A DNA stretch of 64,000 bases from Chryseobacterium balustinum (GTDB lineage: Bacteria; Bacteroidota; Bacteroidia; Flavobacteriales; Weeksellaceae), in contig NZ_FUZE01000011.1 in the NCBI RefSeq assembly GCF_900168205.1, forward strand, positions 62,001 to 126,000, written 5' to 3'. The translations under genes were made by a program, and so were the position numbers. Below, piece after piece: positions 8,899 through 15,892 of this stretch. The first letter of the stretch is position 1. Each line of letters starts with the position of its first letter. The notes beneath the pieces were generated by a model, which saw only the letters and a list, made by a program, of their open reading frames with translations, was not told where the DNA came from and did no database searches.

Positions 8899-9597
8899 TT
8901 AATATTTTATTAATGATAAGAATTCTTTTATTTTTAATAAATCTTTAATTCCAGGCTCAATTTCAAATTTTGAGTTGATATCGAGAACAGTTGGTTGATG
9001 GTTGATGGTTGACAGTTTATGGAAGTTTTCCAAAGAAATTCCGCCGCTTAAAAAATAAGGAAGAGGGATTTTTATTTCGTTAAGAACATCCCAGTCAAAC
9101 GATTTTCCAGTTCCGCCAAACGATTTAGAATCAGTGTCGAAAAGAATATATGCAATGTCATTCTGAATGGAGCGAAGTGAAGTGAAGAATCTTTCAAGAG
9201 ATTTTTCCTTCGTCGGAATGACAAAGTCAGAGCCGATTCGTATCACTTTTATAATTCCAACTTCAGGTTTTAATTTTTTTCTCAATTCCAAAATAAAATT
9301 ATCACTTTCATCGCCGTGAAGCTGAATAAAATTTAAATCTGATTTTTCAGCAATTTCTATTATTTTATCTGCATTTTCATTGACAAAAACTCCAACTTTT
9401 CCTGAGTGTTTAATCTTGGAAATATAGTTTAAATTCAAATGATTCAAAACATATCTTGGCGATTTTTCATAAAAGATGAAGCCAAGGAAATCAATCTTTA
9501 ACGCCACTAATTCACGAATTTGATCGAGCTGAGTCAAACCGCAAACTTTAAGCTTGGGTTGATAGTTTTTGGTTGATGGTTGTTGGTTCTCAATCAT
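8899..9597 (-). CDS. trpF: Phosphoribosylanthranilate isomerase, with repeat-derived insertions
   Basis: TrpF isomerises phosphoribosyl-anthranilate to CdRP, the third step from chorismate. Core motifs are clear: KLKVCGLT (catalytic Cys), FIQLHGDE, LFDTDSKSFGGTGKSFDW (catalytic Asp) and FLSGGIS. The 232-residue protein is longer than the usual 200-210. The extra length comes from three places where repeat DNA is translated: the first 14 residues (ENQQPSTKNYQP, heptad repeats), about 22 residues before IAYILFD (IPTKEKSLERFFTSLRS, from a 68-bp inverted-repeat element), and a stretch near residue 205 (STINHQPT, heptad repeats). All keep the frame and the catalytic motifs are intact, so the enzyme is probably active. 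A start at a later codon without the N-terminal extra residues is not available as ATG. Confidence 0.92.
   Translation of the reverse strand: MIENQQPSTKNYQPKLKVCGLTQLDQIRELVALKIDFLGFIFYEKSPRYVLNHLNLNYISKIKHSGKVGVFVNENADKIIEIAEKSDLNFIQLHGDESDNFILELRKKLKPEVGIIKVIRIGSDFVIPTKEKSLERFFTSLRSIQNDIAYILFDTDSKSFGGTGKSFDWDVLNEIKIPLPYFLSGGISLENFHKLSTINHQPTVLDINSKFEIEPGIKDLLKIKEFLSLIKY
8991..9016. repeat. GGTTGAT heptad repeats inside trpF (3' part)
   Basis: Three successive GGTTGAT-type heptamers (GGTTGATGGTTGATGGTTGA). They are read by the opposite-strand gene as STINHQPT near the TrpF C-terminus. The same heptads recur at 9556-9589, 10398-10478 and 11455-11533. Confidence 0.75.
9156..9223. repeat. 68-bp inverted-repeat element inserted in frame in trpF
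   Basis: The element is bounded by perfect 8-bp inverted ends, TGTCATTC (9156-9163) and GAATGACA (9216-9223). On the coding strand it runs from TGTCATTCCGACGAAGG to the GCTCCATTCAGAATGACA end. I recognise this as a dispersed REP/MITE-like repeat seen in many flavobacterial intergenic regions. Here it is translated as an extra loop of TrpF just before the IAYILFD strand. Confidence 0.8.
9556..9589. repeat. GGTTGAT heptad repeats encoding the TrpF N-terminus
   Basis: Degenerate heptamers (GGGTTGATAG, GGTTGATGGTTGTTGG) occupy the first 14 codons of trpF and give the glutamine/asparagine/proline-rich start ENQQPSTKNYQP ahead of the conserved KLKVCGLT. Confidence 0.7.
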
Positions 9598-9615
9598 TGC
9601 TAAATTGCTAAACTG

Positions 9616-10395
9616 TTATATTTTTACATTAGAAACGAATTCAGAGAATTTGTTTCCAGGGTTTTCACTTTTCATAAAATATTCGCCCATTAAAAAACCG
9701 TTGAATCCTTTTTCTTTTAAATATTTAAAATCATCTTCGTTATAAATTCCGCTTTCGGCAATGGATAAAATATTTTCAGGAAGCTGATTTTTTAGATTAA
9801 CAGAATGTTGTAAATCAACCTTGAAATCTTTTAAATTTCTGTTGTTAATTCCTACAAAATCAATAGTTGCATTGATGTGTTGAAGTTCTTCTTCGGTGTG
9901 GATTTCCAATAAAACTTCTAATCCTAATTTATGAGAAAGTTCTGTAAATTCCTGAACCTGAGTTGGCGAAAGATAAGCTGCAATCAATAAAATAACATCG
10001 GCTCCGATTGATTTCGCTTCATAAAACTGATATTCATCAACCATAAAATCTTTTCGTAGAATCGGAATATTGATATGATTTCTTACACTCAAAATATCAT
10101 CAAAACTTCCGCCGAAAAAATCTTTATCAGTTAGTATAGAAATTCCGCTTGCTCCAAATTTTTCATAATCGGAAGCAACTTCTAAAGTCGAAATTTGATT
10201 ATTAATAATACCTTTTGAAGGTGACTGTCTTTTAAATTCAGCAATAATTCCTGATTTTGATTCTAAAGTTTCTTTCAGGGAAAAAGTTTTTCTTCCAAAA
10301 AATTCTGAATTTTTAAGTTGCGCCACAGAAGTTTTAGATTTTGAATCTTTTATTTCCTGTTTTTTTCTTTCTATGATTTTGTCTAAAATATTCAT
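9616..10395 (-). CDS. trpC: Indole-3-glycerol phosphate synthase
   Basis: TrpC converts CdRP to indole-3-glycerol phosphate. The 259-residue TIM barrel has the family landmarks IIAEFKRQSPSKG (catalytic Lys and Ser), ILTDKDFFGGS, PILRKDFMVDEYQ (catalytic Lys), VLLEIHTEEEL, GINNRNLK and AESGI. It is a stand-alone enzyme, not fused to TrpF as in E. coli. The stop is 18 bp before the trpF start, and an inverted heptad repeat separates it from trpD. Confidence 0.96.
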   Translation of the reverse strand: MNILDKIIERKKQEIKDSKSKTSVAQLKNSEFFGRKTFSLKETLESKSGIIAEFKRQSPSKGIINNQISTLEVASDYEKFGASGISILTDKDFFGGSFDDILSVRNHINIPILRKDFMVDEYQFYEAKSIGADVILLIAAYLSPTQVQEFTELSHKLGLEVLLEIHTEEELQHINATIDFVGINNRNLKDFKVDLQHSVNLKNQLPENILSIAESGIYNEDDFKYLKEKGFNGFLMGEYFMKSENPGNKFSEFVSNVKI

Positions 10396-10397
10396 TC

Positions 10398-10478
10398 TGT
10401 TAGGTTGATGGTTAATGGTTGTTAGTTGATGGACTTTTGTAGCATAAAAAAACTATCAACCATCAACTAATAACTGTA
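10398..10478. repeat. Inverted heptad repeat at the trpD/trpC junction
   Basis: The left arm (GGTTGATGGTTAATGG, then TTAGTTGATGG, 10402-10432) is complementary to the right arm (CTATCAACCATCAACTAATAAC, split over 10453-10474). The right arm overlaps the trpD stop and encodes its final residues QLLVDG. The transcript can fold into a hairpin between the two genes. Confidence 0.75.
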
Positions 10479-11445
10479 AACTATTCAAGGCTTTTCCTTC
10501 AAACAAACTTTCTTTTGCTAAAGTCAAGCAATCCTCATAAGTTCCAAATTTATTGGTGTGATGTAGGGCAACTGCCGCATTTGCTAAAACCACAGCGTTT
10601 TGCGAATCTGTACCTTTTCCATCTAATATATTTTTGAAAATTTGTGCAGTTTCTTCAATCGTTTCTCCTGCTTTTATATTTTCAGAATCAACCGATTTAA
10701 AACCTAAATCCTCTGCCGAATAAATATTTTCACCGCTTTTGGTGATAATCTTGCTGTCTTGAGTGAGGCTAATTTCATCGTATCCATCCATTCCGTGAAC
10801 TAAAACAAATTCCTGATTTTCTTTTTGAAGCAAATATTGATAGAGTCTTGCAATCTCCAAATTATAAACTCCAATCACAGAAAACTGTGGTTTTGCCGGG
10901 TTTACTAACGGACCGAGTAAGTTGAAAAAAGTACGCAACCCTAAAGATTTTCGCAATGTACCTACAGACTGTAATGCCGGATGAAAATAAGGAGCGTGAA
11001 GAAAACAGATATTCGCTTTCTCTAAATCCTGATTAAGTTCGTCTGAAGTTTTTTTGAACCGATAACCTAAAGCTTCTAAAACATTGGATGAACCCGTAAC
11101 AGTTGATGCACCGTAGTTTCCGTGTTTGGTCACTTTTTGTCCGGCTCCTGCAACAACAAAACTTGCCAGAGTAGAAATGTTGATGGTGTTTTTTCCGTCA
11201 CCACCTGTTCCGACAATGTCAATGCTATCGTTAGTATTCAAATTAACCGGAACCGCCATTTGAAGAAGTGCTTCTCTAAAACCTTTCAGTTCATCTAAAG
11301 TAATATTCCGCATTAGAAAAATACTGATAAAGGAAGTGACTTCAGTAGCGTTAAATTTATTTTGAGCAATCTCAATCATAATAGCTTTTGCCTGCGATTT
11401 TGACAAAGTATGATGATTGAAAAGATATTCTAATATTTCTTTCAT
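10456..11445 (-). CDS. trpD: Anthranilate phosphoribosyltransferase
   Basis: TrpD transfers phosphoribose from PRPP to anthranilate. In 329 residues the PRPP-binding loop is GTGGDGKNTINIST, followed by KHGNYGASTVTGSSN (family KHGNRxxSSxxGsaD) and HAPYFHPAL. It is a monofunctional enzyme, not fused to TrpG. The last residues (QLLVDG) are specified by an intergenic repeat arm. It lies 90 bp downstream of trpG, and that gap holds a second inverted heptad repeat. Confidence 0.96.
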   Translation of the reverse strand: MKEILEYLFNHHTLSKSQAKAIMIEIAQNKFNATEVTSFISIFLMRNITLDELKGFREALLQMAVPVNLNTNDSIDIVGTGGDGKNTINISTLASFVVAGAGQKVTKHGNYGASTVTGSSNVLEALGYRFKKTSDELNQDLEKANICFLHAPYFHPALQSVGTLRKSLGLRTFFNLLGPLVNPAKPQFSVIGVYNLEIARLYQYLLQKENQEFVLVHGMDGYDEISLTQDSKIITKSGENIYSAEDLGFKSVDSENIKAGETIEETAQIFKNILDGKGTDSQNAVVLANAAVALHHTNKFGTYEDCLTLAKESLFEGKALNSLQLLVDG

Positions 11446-11454
11446 AATATGAAT

Positions 11455-11533
11455 GAGTTGTTGGTTGATAGTGATTGGTTGTTAGTTTAAAAGTGTTTTT
11501 AGAATAATTTTCTATCAACTATCAACTAAAATC
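11455..11533. repeat. Inverted heptad repeat at the trpG/trpD junction
   Basis: GTTGTTGGTTGATAG and GGTTGTTAG (11456-11484) face TCTATCAACTATCAACTA (11512-11529), forming an imperfect stem-loop that fills most of the gap between trpG and trpD. Confidence 0.7.
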
Positions 11534-11535
11534 TA

Positions 11536-12123
11536 TTAACCAATTAAAAAATTTCTAATAATGGTTTTTCCATCGGGTGTTAAAATACTTTCAGGATGGT
11601 ATTGCACGCCGTGAACATCAAATGTTTTATGTTTCAAGCTCATAATCATTCCTTTGCTGTCTGTACTGGTAATTTCCAATTCGTCAGGGAAATTTTCAGG
11701 ATTAACTGCCCAGCTGTGATATCGGCCAACTTCTAAAGTTGGAGGTAAATCATTGAAAATTTTATGCTTGCTGATTTGGATTGCTTCCGTTGCAACACCA
11801 TGATAAATCTCTGTGAGATTGATTAAACTTCCGCCAAAAGCTTCCGCGATTGCCTGTTGACCAAGACAAACTCCTAAAATACTTTTTGTTGGTGCATATT
11901 TTTTGATTACATCTAATAAAATTCCTGCTTCTTCGGGAATTCCTGGTCCTGGAGAAAGAATGATTTTGTCATACTTCTCAATTTCTTCTAACGAAATCTC
12001 ATCATTTCGGTAAACATCAACTTTTTGATTCAGAATTTGCTCAATCATTTGAACAAGGTTGTAGGTAAAGCTGTCGTAGTTATCAAATACGAGGACTTTG
12101 GTTGATGGGTTTATATTTGTCAT
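11536..12123 (-). CDS. trpG: Anthranilate synthase component II (glutamine amidotransferase)
   Basis: TrpG releases ammonia from glutamine for TrpE. Class I amidotransferase motifs are present: FDNYDSFTYNLV at the N-terminus, the oxyanion motif LSPGPGIP, the catalytic Cys in LGVCLGQQAIAEAFGG, and the His-Glu pair in GVQYHPESI. I place the start at the ATG at 12123 (MTNINPSTKVLVFDNYDSF), because homologues begin just before this point; an in-frame ATG at 12156 would add 11 residues. Its first codons also carry a heptad-like CCATCAACC sequence. It may also serve aminodeoxychorismate synthase; that cannot be judged here. Confidence 0.94.
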   Translation of the reverse strand: MTNINPSTKVLVFDNYDSFTYNLVQMIEQILNQKVDVYRNDEISLEEIEKYDKIILSPGPGIPEEAGILLDVIKKYAPTKSILGVCLGQQAIAEAFGGSLINLTEIYHGVATEAIQISKHKIFNDLPPTLEVGRYHSWAVNPENFPDELEITSTDSKGMIMSLKHKTFDVHGVQYHPESILTPDGKTIIRNFLIG

Positions 12124-12230
12124 TTTTTCTATATTTTTTAATTGGATTTTATCCAATTCTATGTTAAATCGTCCTTTCAGGACTCATTATTATCTGTTTT
12201 TGATATTTTTTCTCACCTCAATTTTCAAGT

Positions 12231-12363
12231 TATGGCAAAATTGCGACCCGGCTTGAGCGGAACTCCTTTTTGTTATTGCGATTGCTGAAAAATTCTAAAG
12301 ATTGTTTCACTTTGTTCGCAATGACAAAAAGAGTGGGAGCGGAAGACGGAATTTGTCGCCATA
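12231..12363. repeat. Nested hairpin repeat filling the trpE/trpG gap
   Basis: The outer ends TATGGC (12231) and GCCATA (12358) are inverted. Inside are a CCCGnCTTGAGCGGAA module, an outer hairpin arm CTCCTTTTTGT / ACAAAAAGAG, and within its loop a second inverted pair, TTGTTATTGCGA (12270-12281) and TCGCAATGACAA (12316-12327), with one mismatch. The outer module is shared with 15630-15749 and 63704-63785, so this looks like one repeat family interrupted by another. It makes up most of the 246-bp gap between trpE and trpG; nothing else is visible there. Confidence 0.75.
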
Positions 12364-12369
12364 AAGGTC

Positions 12370-13788
12370 TTAAACTAATCTCTCCGCTTTTTCAACCGCT
12401 TTTTTCAAAGCATTTAGTTTATTATTAACTTCTTCCAGTTCATTTTGAGGAATTGATTTTGCTACCAAACCTGCTCCTGCCTGATAAAATAATGTGTTGT
12501 TCTTGCTTAAAAATGTTCGAATCATAATGGCCTGATTACAGTCACCATTTAAGCCAATCATTCCGATGCAACCGCCGTAATAACCACGCGAATCTTTCTC
12601 GTATTCATTAATAAGCTGAAGGGCTTTGTATTTTGGCGCTCCGCTTAAAGTTCCCTGTGGGAAAGTATCAGAAACAATGTTAAAAGGGTTGGTGTTTCCT
12701 TCCAATTCAGAAGTAACTTCACTCACCATGTGAATAACATGAGAGAAAAGCTGAATTTCTTTCAATTTGGTTACAGTTACATTTTTTCCTTTTTTTCCTA
12801 AATCGTTTCGGGCTAAATCTACCAACATTGTATGTTCGGCATTTTCTTTAGGGTCTTTTTTTAAAGCTTCTGCAGATTGTAAATCGGTTTCAAAATCTCC
12901 GCTTCTTTTAAAAGTTCCTGCAATAGGATGGATGATGGCTTTATTGTTTTTAATAATTAATTGACTTTCAGGACTTGAGCCGAATAATTTGTAATTTCCG
13001 TAATCGAAAAAGAATAAATAAGGCGAAGGATTGATATTTCTCAAAGCACGATATACATTAAACTCGTCTCCTTTAAATTTCTGCTCAAATCTTCTGCTCA
13101 AAACCAATTGAAAAACATCACCTCTTTTGCAGTGTTTCTGAGCTTTATCTACGAGCTCCAAATATTCTTCATCAGTAAGATTTGAGGTTTCGGAACCGTC
13201 TTTTTCAAATGGATAAACAAGGGTATTTTTATTTTTAATTAAATCCTGTAACAACAGCATTTCAGATTTTACTCCGTCGATTTGATTTTCTATAAGATGC
13301 ATTTCATCATTAAAATGATTAATTGCAATCACATATTGATACAGTCTGTAACGAAGAATCGGGATTTCAACTTCTTTGCTTTGAGGTTTAAAACTTATAT
13401 TTTCAAAAAGTGGAACGGCTTCAAAACTTGTGTATCCAAAAAGACTTTGTGCAGTTTCTTCTATGTTGTCGTTTGTTTTTTCACAAACAAAAACTTTAGA
13501 AAAATCGTTTAGTAAATCGGTGACTTTAATGTTTTCCAGAGATTTTTTCTCCGGATTTTCATTGGGGAATTTCACTTCATATTCATGAAGATTTTTGATT
13601 TCAATTCCGGCAATCGCGTTTACAGCAATGAAAGAAAAGTTATTGTCGATATTTTTTGAATCTGAACTTTCAAGCAAAATCGTGTCGCGGAATTTATCTC
13701 TTATCTGAAGATAAATATTCATCGGGGTTTGCAGGTCGCCCAATGTTTTTTTTGAGGTGGTTTTTATATTGATTGTATTCTTAAACAT
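12370..13788 (-). CDS. trpE: Anthranilate synthase component I
   Basis: TrpE makes anthranilate from chorismate with ammonia from TrpG, the committed step to tryptophan. In the 472-residue protein the N-terminal LLESSD motif corresponds to the Trp-binding LLES site, so feedback inhibition is expected. Chorismate-binding motifs follow: GDVFQLVLSRRFEQ, FGSSPES, HPIAGTFKR, ENAEHTMLVDLARND and GTLSGAPK (all family hallmarks). It is the first structural gene of the operon, and lies 25 bp downstream of the attenuator terminator. Control is by the leader peptide and attenuator at 13814-13958 in addition to feedback. Confidence 0.96.
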   Translation of the reverse strand: MFKNTINIKTTSKKTLGDLQTPMNIYLQIRDKFRDTILLESSDSKNIDNNFSFIAVNAIAGIEIKNLHEYEVKFPNENPEKKSLENIKVTDLLNDFSKVFVCEKTNDNIEETAQSLFGYTSFEAVPLFENISFKPQSKEVEIPILRYRLYQYVIAINHFNDEMHLIENQIDGVKSEMLLLQDLIKNKNTLVYPFEKDGSETSNLTDEEYLELVDKAQKHCKRGDVFQLVLSRRFEQKFKGDEFNVYRALRNINPSPYLFFFDYGNYKLFGSSPESQLIIKNNKAIIHPIAGTFKRSGDFETDLQSAEALKKDPKENAEHTMLVDLARNDLGKKGKNVTVTKLKEIQLFSHVIHMVSEVTSELEGNTNPFNIVSDTFPQGTLSGAPKYKALQLINEYEKDSRGYYGGCIGMIGLNGDCNQAIMIRTFLSKNNTLFYQAGAGLVAKSIPQNELEEVNNKLNALKKAVEKAERLV

Positions 13789-13813
13789 TTTATATTTTTT
13801 TTAAGTAATGAAC

Positions 13814-13846
13814 AAAAAAAAGACTTCAACGCAATCGTCAAAGTCT
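13814..13846 (-). terminator. trp attenuator terminator
   Basis: On the minus strand AGACTTTGACG (13846-13836) pairs with CGTTGAAGTCT (13831-13821) through an 11-bp stem with two G-U pairs and a 4-nt loop, followed directly by a run of eight Ts. It stands between the Trp-rich leader peptide and trpE and so fits a transcription attenuator. Confidence 0.9.
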
Positions 13847-13912
13847 CTGTATATTTTTCTATAGAATTCTAGTTGTAATTTTAACAACACGACAATAGCA
13901 TCAGACCCGACG
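13836..13912 (-). promoter_or_regulatory. Candidate trp antiterminator pairing
   Basis: The leader segment CGTCGGGTCT (13912-13903, just after the Trp codons) can pair with the 5' arm of the terminator, AGACTTTGACG (13846-13836), through ten pairs (two G-U) and one bulged base. This pairing excludes the terminator. A ribosome stalled at the Trp codons (13934-13926) would leave 13903-13912 free and so favour read-through into trpE. The pairing is seen in the sequence; the mechanism is inferred from the classical trp attenuator. Confidence 0.7.
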
Positions 13913-13958
13913 AAGAGTTTGAGTGCCACCACCAATTTTTGTTGTTAGAAATAATCAT
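13881..13958 (-). CDS. trpL: trp leader peptide (25 residues, Trp-Trp-Trp)
   Basis: A short frame of 25 codons begins MIISNNKNWWWHSN and ends LLSCC before TAA. Three consecutive TGG codons (13934-13926) are far above chance in this AT-rich DNA and lie just ahead of a terminator-antiterminator pair and trpE. It is the sensing element of attenuation: Trp-tRNA shortage stalls the ribosome there. The start ATG lies only four bases after the G of a TACATTTG promoter element, so the transcript may begin at or almost at the start codon. It is too short for ordinary gene finders and is easily missed. Confidence 0.9.
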   Translation of the reverse strand: MIISNNKNWWWHSNSSSGLMLLSCC

Positions 13959-13962
13959 GGGA

Positions 13963-13970
13963 CAAATGTA
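13963..13970 (-). promoter_or_regulatory. trp operon promoter (-7 element TACATTTG)
   Basis: TACATTTG matches the Bacteroidetes -7 consensus TAnnTTTG. A TTG 22 bp upstream (13993-13995 on the minus strand) may serve as the -33 element. No better match exists between the leader peptide and the divergent gene at 14115. The start of transcription would fall at about 13957-13959. Confidence 0.65.
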
Positions 13971-14087
13971 GAAATTTTTTTATAATCAAAAACAAAAAAT
14001 TAGATAAAATTTATTTTCAGTTTCTTGGAATCGGTTTAAATATGATTTAAAATAGCTTTAAATCTCGTATTTGAAACTTTATTTTTA

Positions 14088-14095
14088 TATTTTTG
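14088..14095 (+). promoter_or_regulatory. Promoter -7 element for the lipoprotein/cytochrome/rlmF genes
   Basis: TATTTTTG fits TAnnTTTG and lies 19 bp before the ATG at 14115. A TTTG at 14070-14073 is closer than usual (14-bp spacer), so the -33 element is weak or different. The rest of 13971-14114 shows no other feature. Confidence 0.55.
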
Positions 14096-14114
14096 TGACC
14101 AAATTAGAAAAACA

Positions 14115-14324
14115 ATGAAAAAAGTATTGGCAATCGTATTCTTAGGAAGTTTAGTAGCAGTAAGCTGTTCAAAAAAAGCTGACAAATCTTTGCAAGACAG
14201 CAATATTATGTTAGAAGAGCCTGCAGCACCTACTGTTGTAGATTCTACAGCTAAGAAAACTGATTCTACACCGGCTCCGGCTGTAACACCTGCGCCTGCA
14301 ACAGATTCTACAGCTGCAAAATAA
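14115..14324 (+). CDS. Small lipoprotein, Pro/Ala/Thr-rich
   Basis: A 69-residue protein with a lipoprotein signal (MKKVLAIVFLGSLVAVSCSKK, Cys18 as the lipidation site) and a mature part that is short, low in complexity and rich in Ala, Pro, Thr and Asp (TPAPAVTPAPATDSTAAK). It lacks any fold signature and probably forms a flexible anchored tail. The stop overlaps the next start by one base (TAATG), so it is translationally coupled to the cytochrome c gene. The matching DST motifs in both mature proteins suggest a shared origin of the linkers. Function unknown. Confidence 0.75.
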   Translation: MKKVLAIVFLGSLVAVSCSKKADKSLQDSNIMLEEPAAPTVVDSTAKKTDSTPAPAVTPAPATDSTAAK

Positions 14325-14692
14325 TGAAAAAACTGTTTTTGACAGGATTGATAAGCTTATTTATTGTTTCCTGTTCTAAAAAAGAAGATTCACAAGCTTT
14401 ATCAACAGATTCTACAGATATTTCTACTCCTGTAAATAACAATGTTTCGGGAAAAGATTTAATTGAAGGTTCTGATTGTATGGCTTGTCATAATGCTGTG
14501 GAAAGAACGATAGGCCCATCTTATAAAGAAATTGCGGAGAAATATTCTGAAAAAGATATCGAAATCTTGGCTTCAAAAATTATTGAAGGCGGAAGCGGTG
14601 TTTGGGGAAGTGTACCTATGCAGCCACACCCGCAAGTTTCTAAAGATGATGCCAAAAAGATGGTAGAATATATTTTAAGTCAGAAAAAATAA
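14324..14692 (+). CDS. Lipoprotein c-type cytochrome (class I, c551/c552-like)
   Basis: A 122-residue protein with a lipoprotein signal (FIVSCSKK, Cys17), an acidic linker, then one cytochrome c domain. The heme site is CMACH, an IGPSYKEIAEKY segment follows, and the distal Met lies in VPMQPHP. The domain ends in a KKMVEYILSQKK helix, as in small c551/c552 proteins. It should be anchored to a periplasm-facing membrane and carry electrons, possibly to a terminal oxidase. It sits between the coupled small lipoprotein and rlmF, whose ATG follows directly after the stop. The electron partner is not identifiable from this window. Confidence 0.88.
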   Translation: MKKLFLTGLISLFIVSCSKKEDSQALSTDSTDISTPVNNNVSGKDLIEGSDCMACHNAVERTIGPSYKEIAEKYSEKDIEILASKIIEGGSGVWGSVPMQPHPQVSKDDAKKMVEYILSQKK

Positions 14693-15619
14693 ATGACTGC
14701 CGAAAAATCAACTCTGCACCCAAGAAATCTGCACAGAAATTCTTATGATTTTGAACTGCTGATTTCTTGTGTGCCTGAATTGAAACATTATGTTTTTATC
14801 AATTCTTACGGTACTCCAACCATTAATTTCAGTATTCCAAAAGCCGTAAAACTGTTGAATAAAGCTTTATTACAGCATTTTTATGCAGTTAAAAATTGGG
14901 ATATTCCTGACCAGAGTCTTTGTCCGCCAATTCCTGGACGTGCAGATTACATTCATTATCTCGCAGATTTATTGGTTGAAAATTCTAAAGAAACTCCAAA
15001 AGGTATTTCCGTAAAAGGTCTCGATATTGGAACCGGAGCCAATTTGGTATATCCTTTAATTGCGCATCAATCTTATGGTTGGCAAATGTTGGGAACCGAT
15101 ATCAATCTAAAATCTTTGGAAAATGCTCAGAAGATTTTAGATGAAAATCCTGATTTTTCATCCCATATTCAGTTGAAATTTCAACCGGATTCAAATTTTA
15201 TATTCAAAAACATTCTTTCTCCAGAAAATAGATTCGCATTCTCCATGTGCAATCCGCCTTTCCATGATTCTGAAGAATCTGCGATGAAAGGAAATATCAG
15301 GAAGACAAAAACTCTTAAAAAATCAAAGACTCCAAAAACCAATCTCAATTTCGGAGGACAACAATCTGAGTTGTGGTGTGAAGGTGGTGAATTCGCTTTT
15401 ATCTCAAAAATGATTGAAGAAAGTGCTTTATTCTCATCCCAAATTCTTTGGTTTACGTGCTTAGTTTCAAAACAAGAAAACCTTTCTAGGCTGACTTCAC
15501 TTTTAAACAAAGTAAAAGCTGTTGAGGTGAAAACAATCGATATGGCGCAAGGTCAGAAAATCAGCAGAATCTTAGCGTGGACATTTATTCCAAAAGAAAA
15601 AAGGGAAAATTGGTTTTAA
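14693..15619 (+). CDS. rlmF: 23S rRNA (adenine-1618-N6)-methyltransferase RlmF
   Basis: RlmF methylates A1618 of 23S rRNA using SAM. The 308-residue protein begins HPRNLHRNSYDFELL, a family signature, and holds CPPIPGRADYIHYLADLL, the SAM motif LDIGTGANLVYPL, GTDIN, and the adenine N6-methyltransferase motif CNPPFHDS. A basic segment (RKTKTLKKSKTPK, about 203-215) separates NPPF from the NFGGQQSELWCEGGE motif. The ATG follows the cytochrome stop without a gap, so it belongs to the same transcript. Confidence 0.94.
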   Translation: MTAEKSTLHPRNLHRNSYDFELLISCVPELKHYVFINSYGTPTINFSIPKAVKLLNKALLQHFYAVKNWDIPDQSLCPPIPGRADYIHYLADLLVENSKETPKGISVKGLDIGTGANLVYPLIAHQSYGWQMLGTDINLKSLENAQKILDENPDFSSHIQLKFQPDSNFIFKNILSPENRFAFSMCNPPFHDSEESAMKGNIRKTKTLKKSKTPKTNLNFGGQQSELWCEGGEFAFISKMIEESALFSSQILWFTCLVSKQENLSRLTSLLNKVKAVEVKTIDMAQGQKISRILAWTFIPKEKRENWF

Positions 15620-15629
15620 AATTTTAATT

Positions 15630-15749
15630 ATTCGGGCAGCTATTTCCGCCTGTAGTTTATCCTGAGCTTGTCGAAGGGCTCCCAATCTTTTGTTCGTCGT
15701 TTCTCCTCACAAAAGGATTTCCGCTCAAGTCGGGCTGCATTTTGGCATA
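15630..15749. repeat. Dispersed variable-loop hairpin repeat in the rlmF-lysS gap
   Basis: The 327-bp gap holds no gene. Its left half carries the hairpin CTTTTGT (15687-15693) / ACAAAAG (15709-15715), followed by GGATTTCCGCTCAAGTCGGG and TTTTGGCATA. The same order of modules is found inverted at 12231-12363, and the hairpin recurs at 63704-63785 with a different loop. A separate CCTGAGCTTGTCGAAGGG motif (15661-15678), also widespread as a repeat, precedes the hairpin. The remainder up to the lysS promoter looks plain. Confidence 0.7.
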
Positions 15750-15892
15750 ATAAAATAATTTTTCACAAGATTAGAAAGGTTTTTATTTTGTGAGCTTTAA
15801 AAGAGAAACAAGCTCAAATTCAATCCAATATAAAACTTTTGTAACTTTTGACAGTGCCGAATCTAAAGATTTGTGGTAAAATAAAATTCCAG

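Noticed and set aside
8991..11533. Possible CRISPR-like array from the GGTTGAT repeats
   Set aside because: The units are 7 bp, degenerate, inverted in pairs, and have no regular spacers; no cas genes are in the window.
12767..12964. 65-codon rightward frame inside trpE
   Set aside because: It is the mirror of a conserved trpE region and has no promoter or protein-like composition of its own. Many similar shadows of lipB, lysS, cydA, gyrB and rarA were also left out.
15661..15678. CCTGAGCTTGTCGAAGGG as a possible promoter or binding site
   Set aside because: It is a widely dispersed repeat motif and has no nearby promoter elements; the lysS promoter is 215 bp further on.
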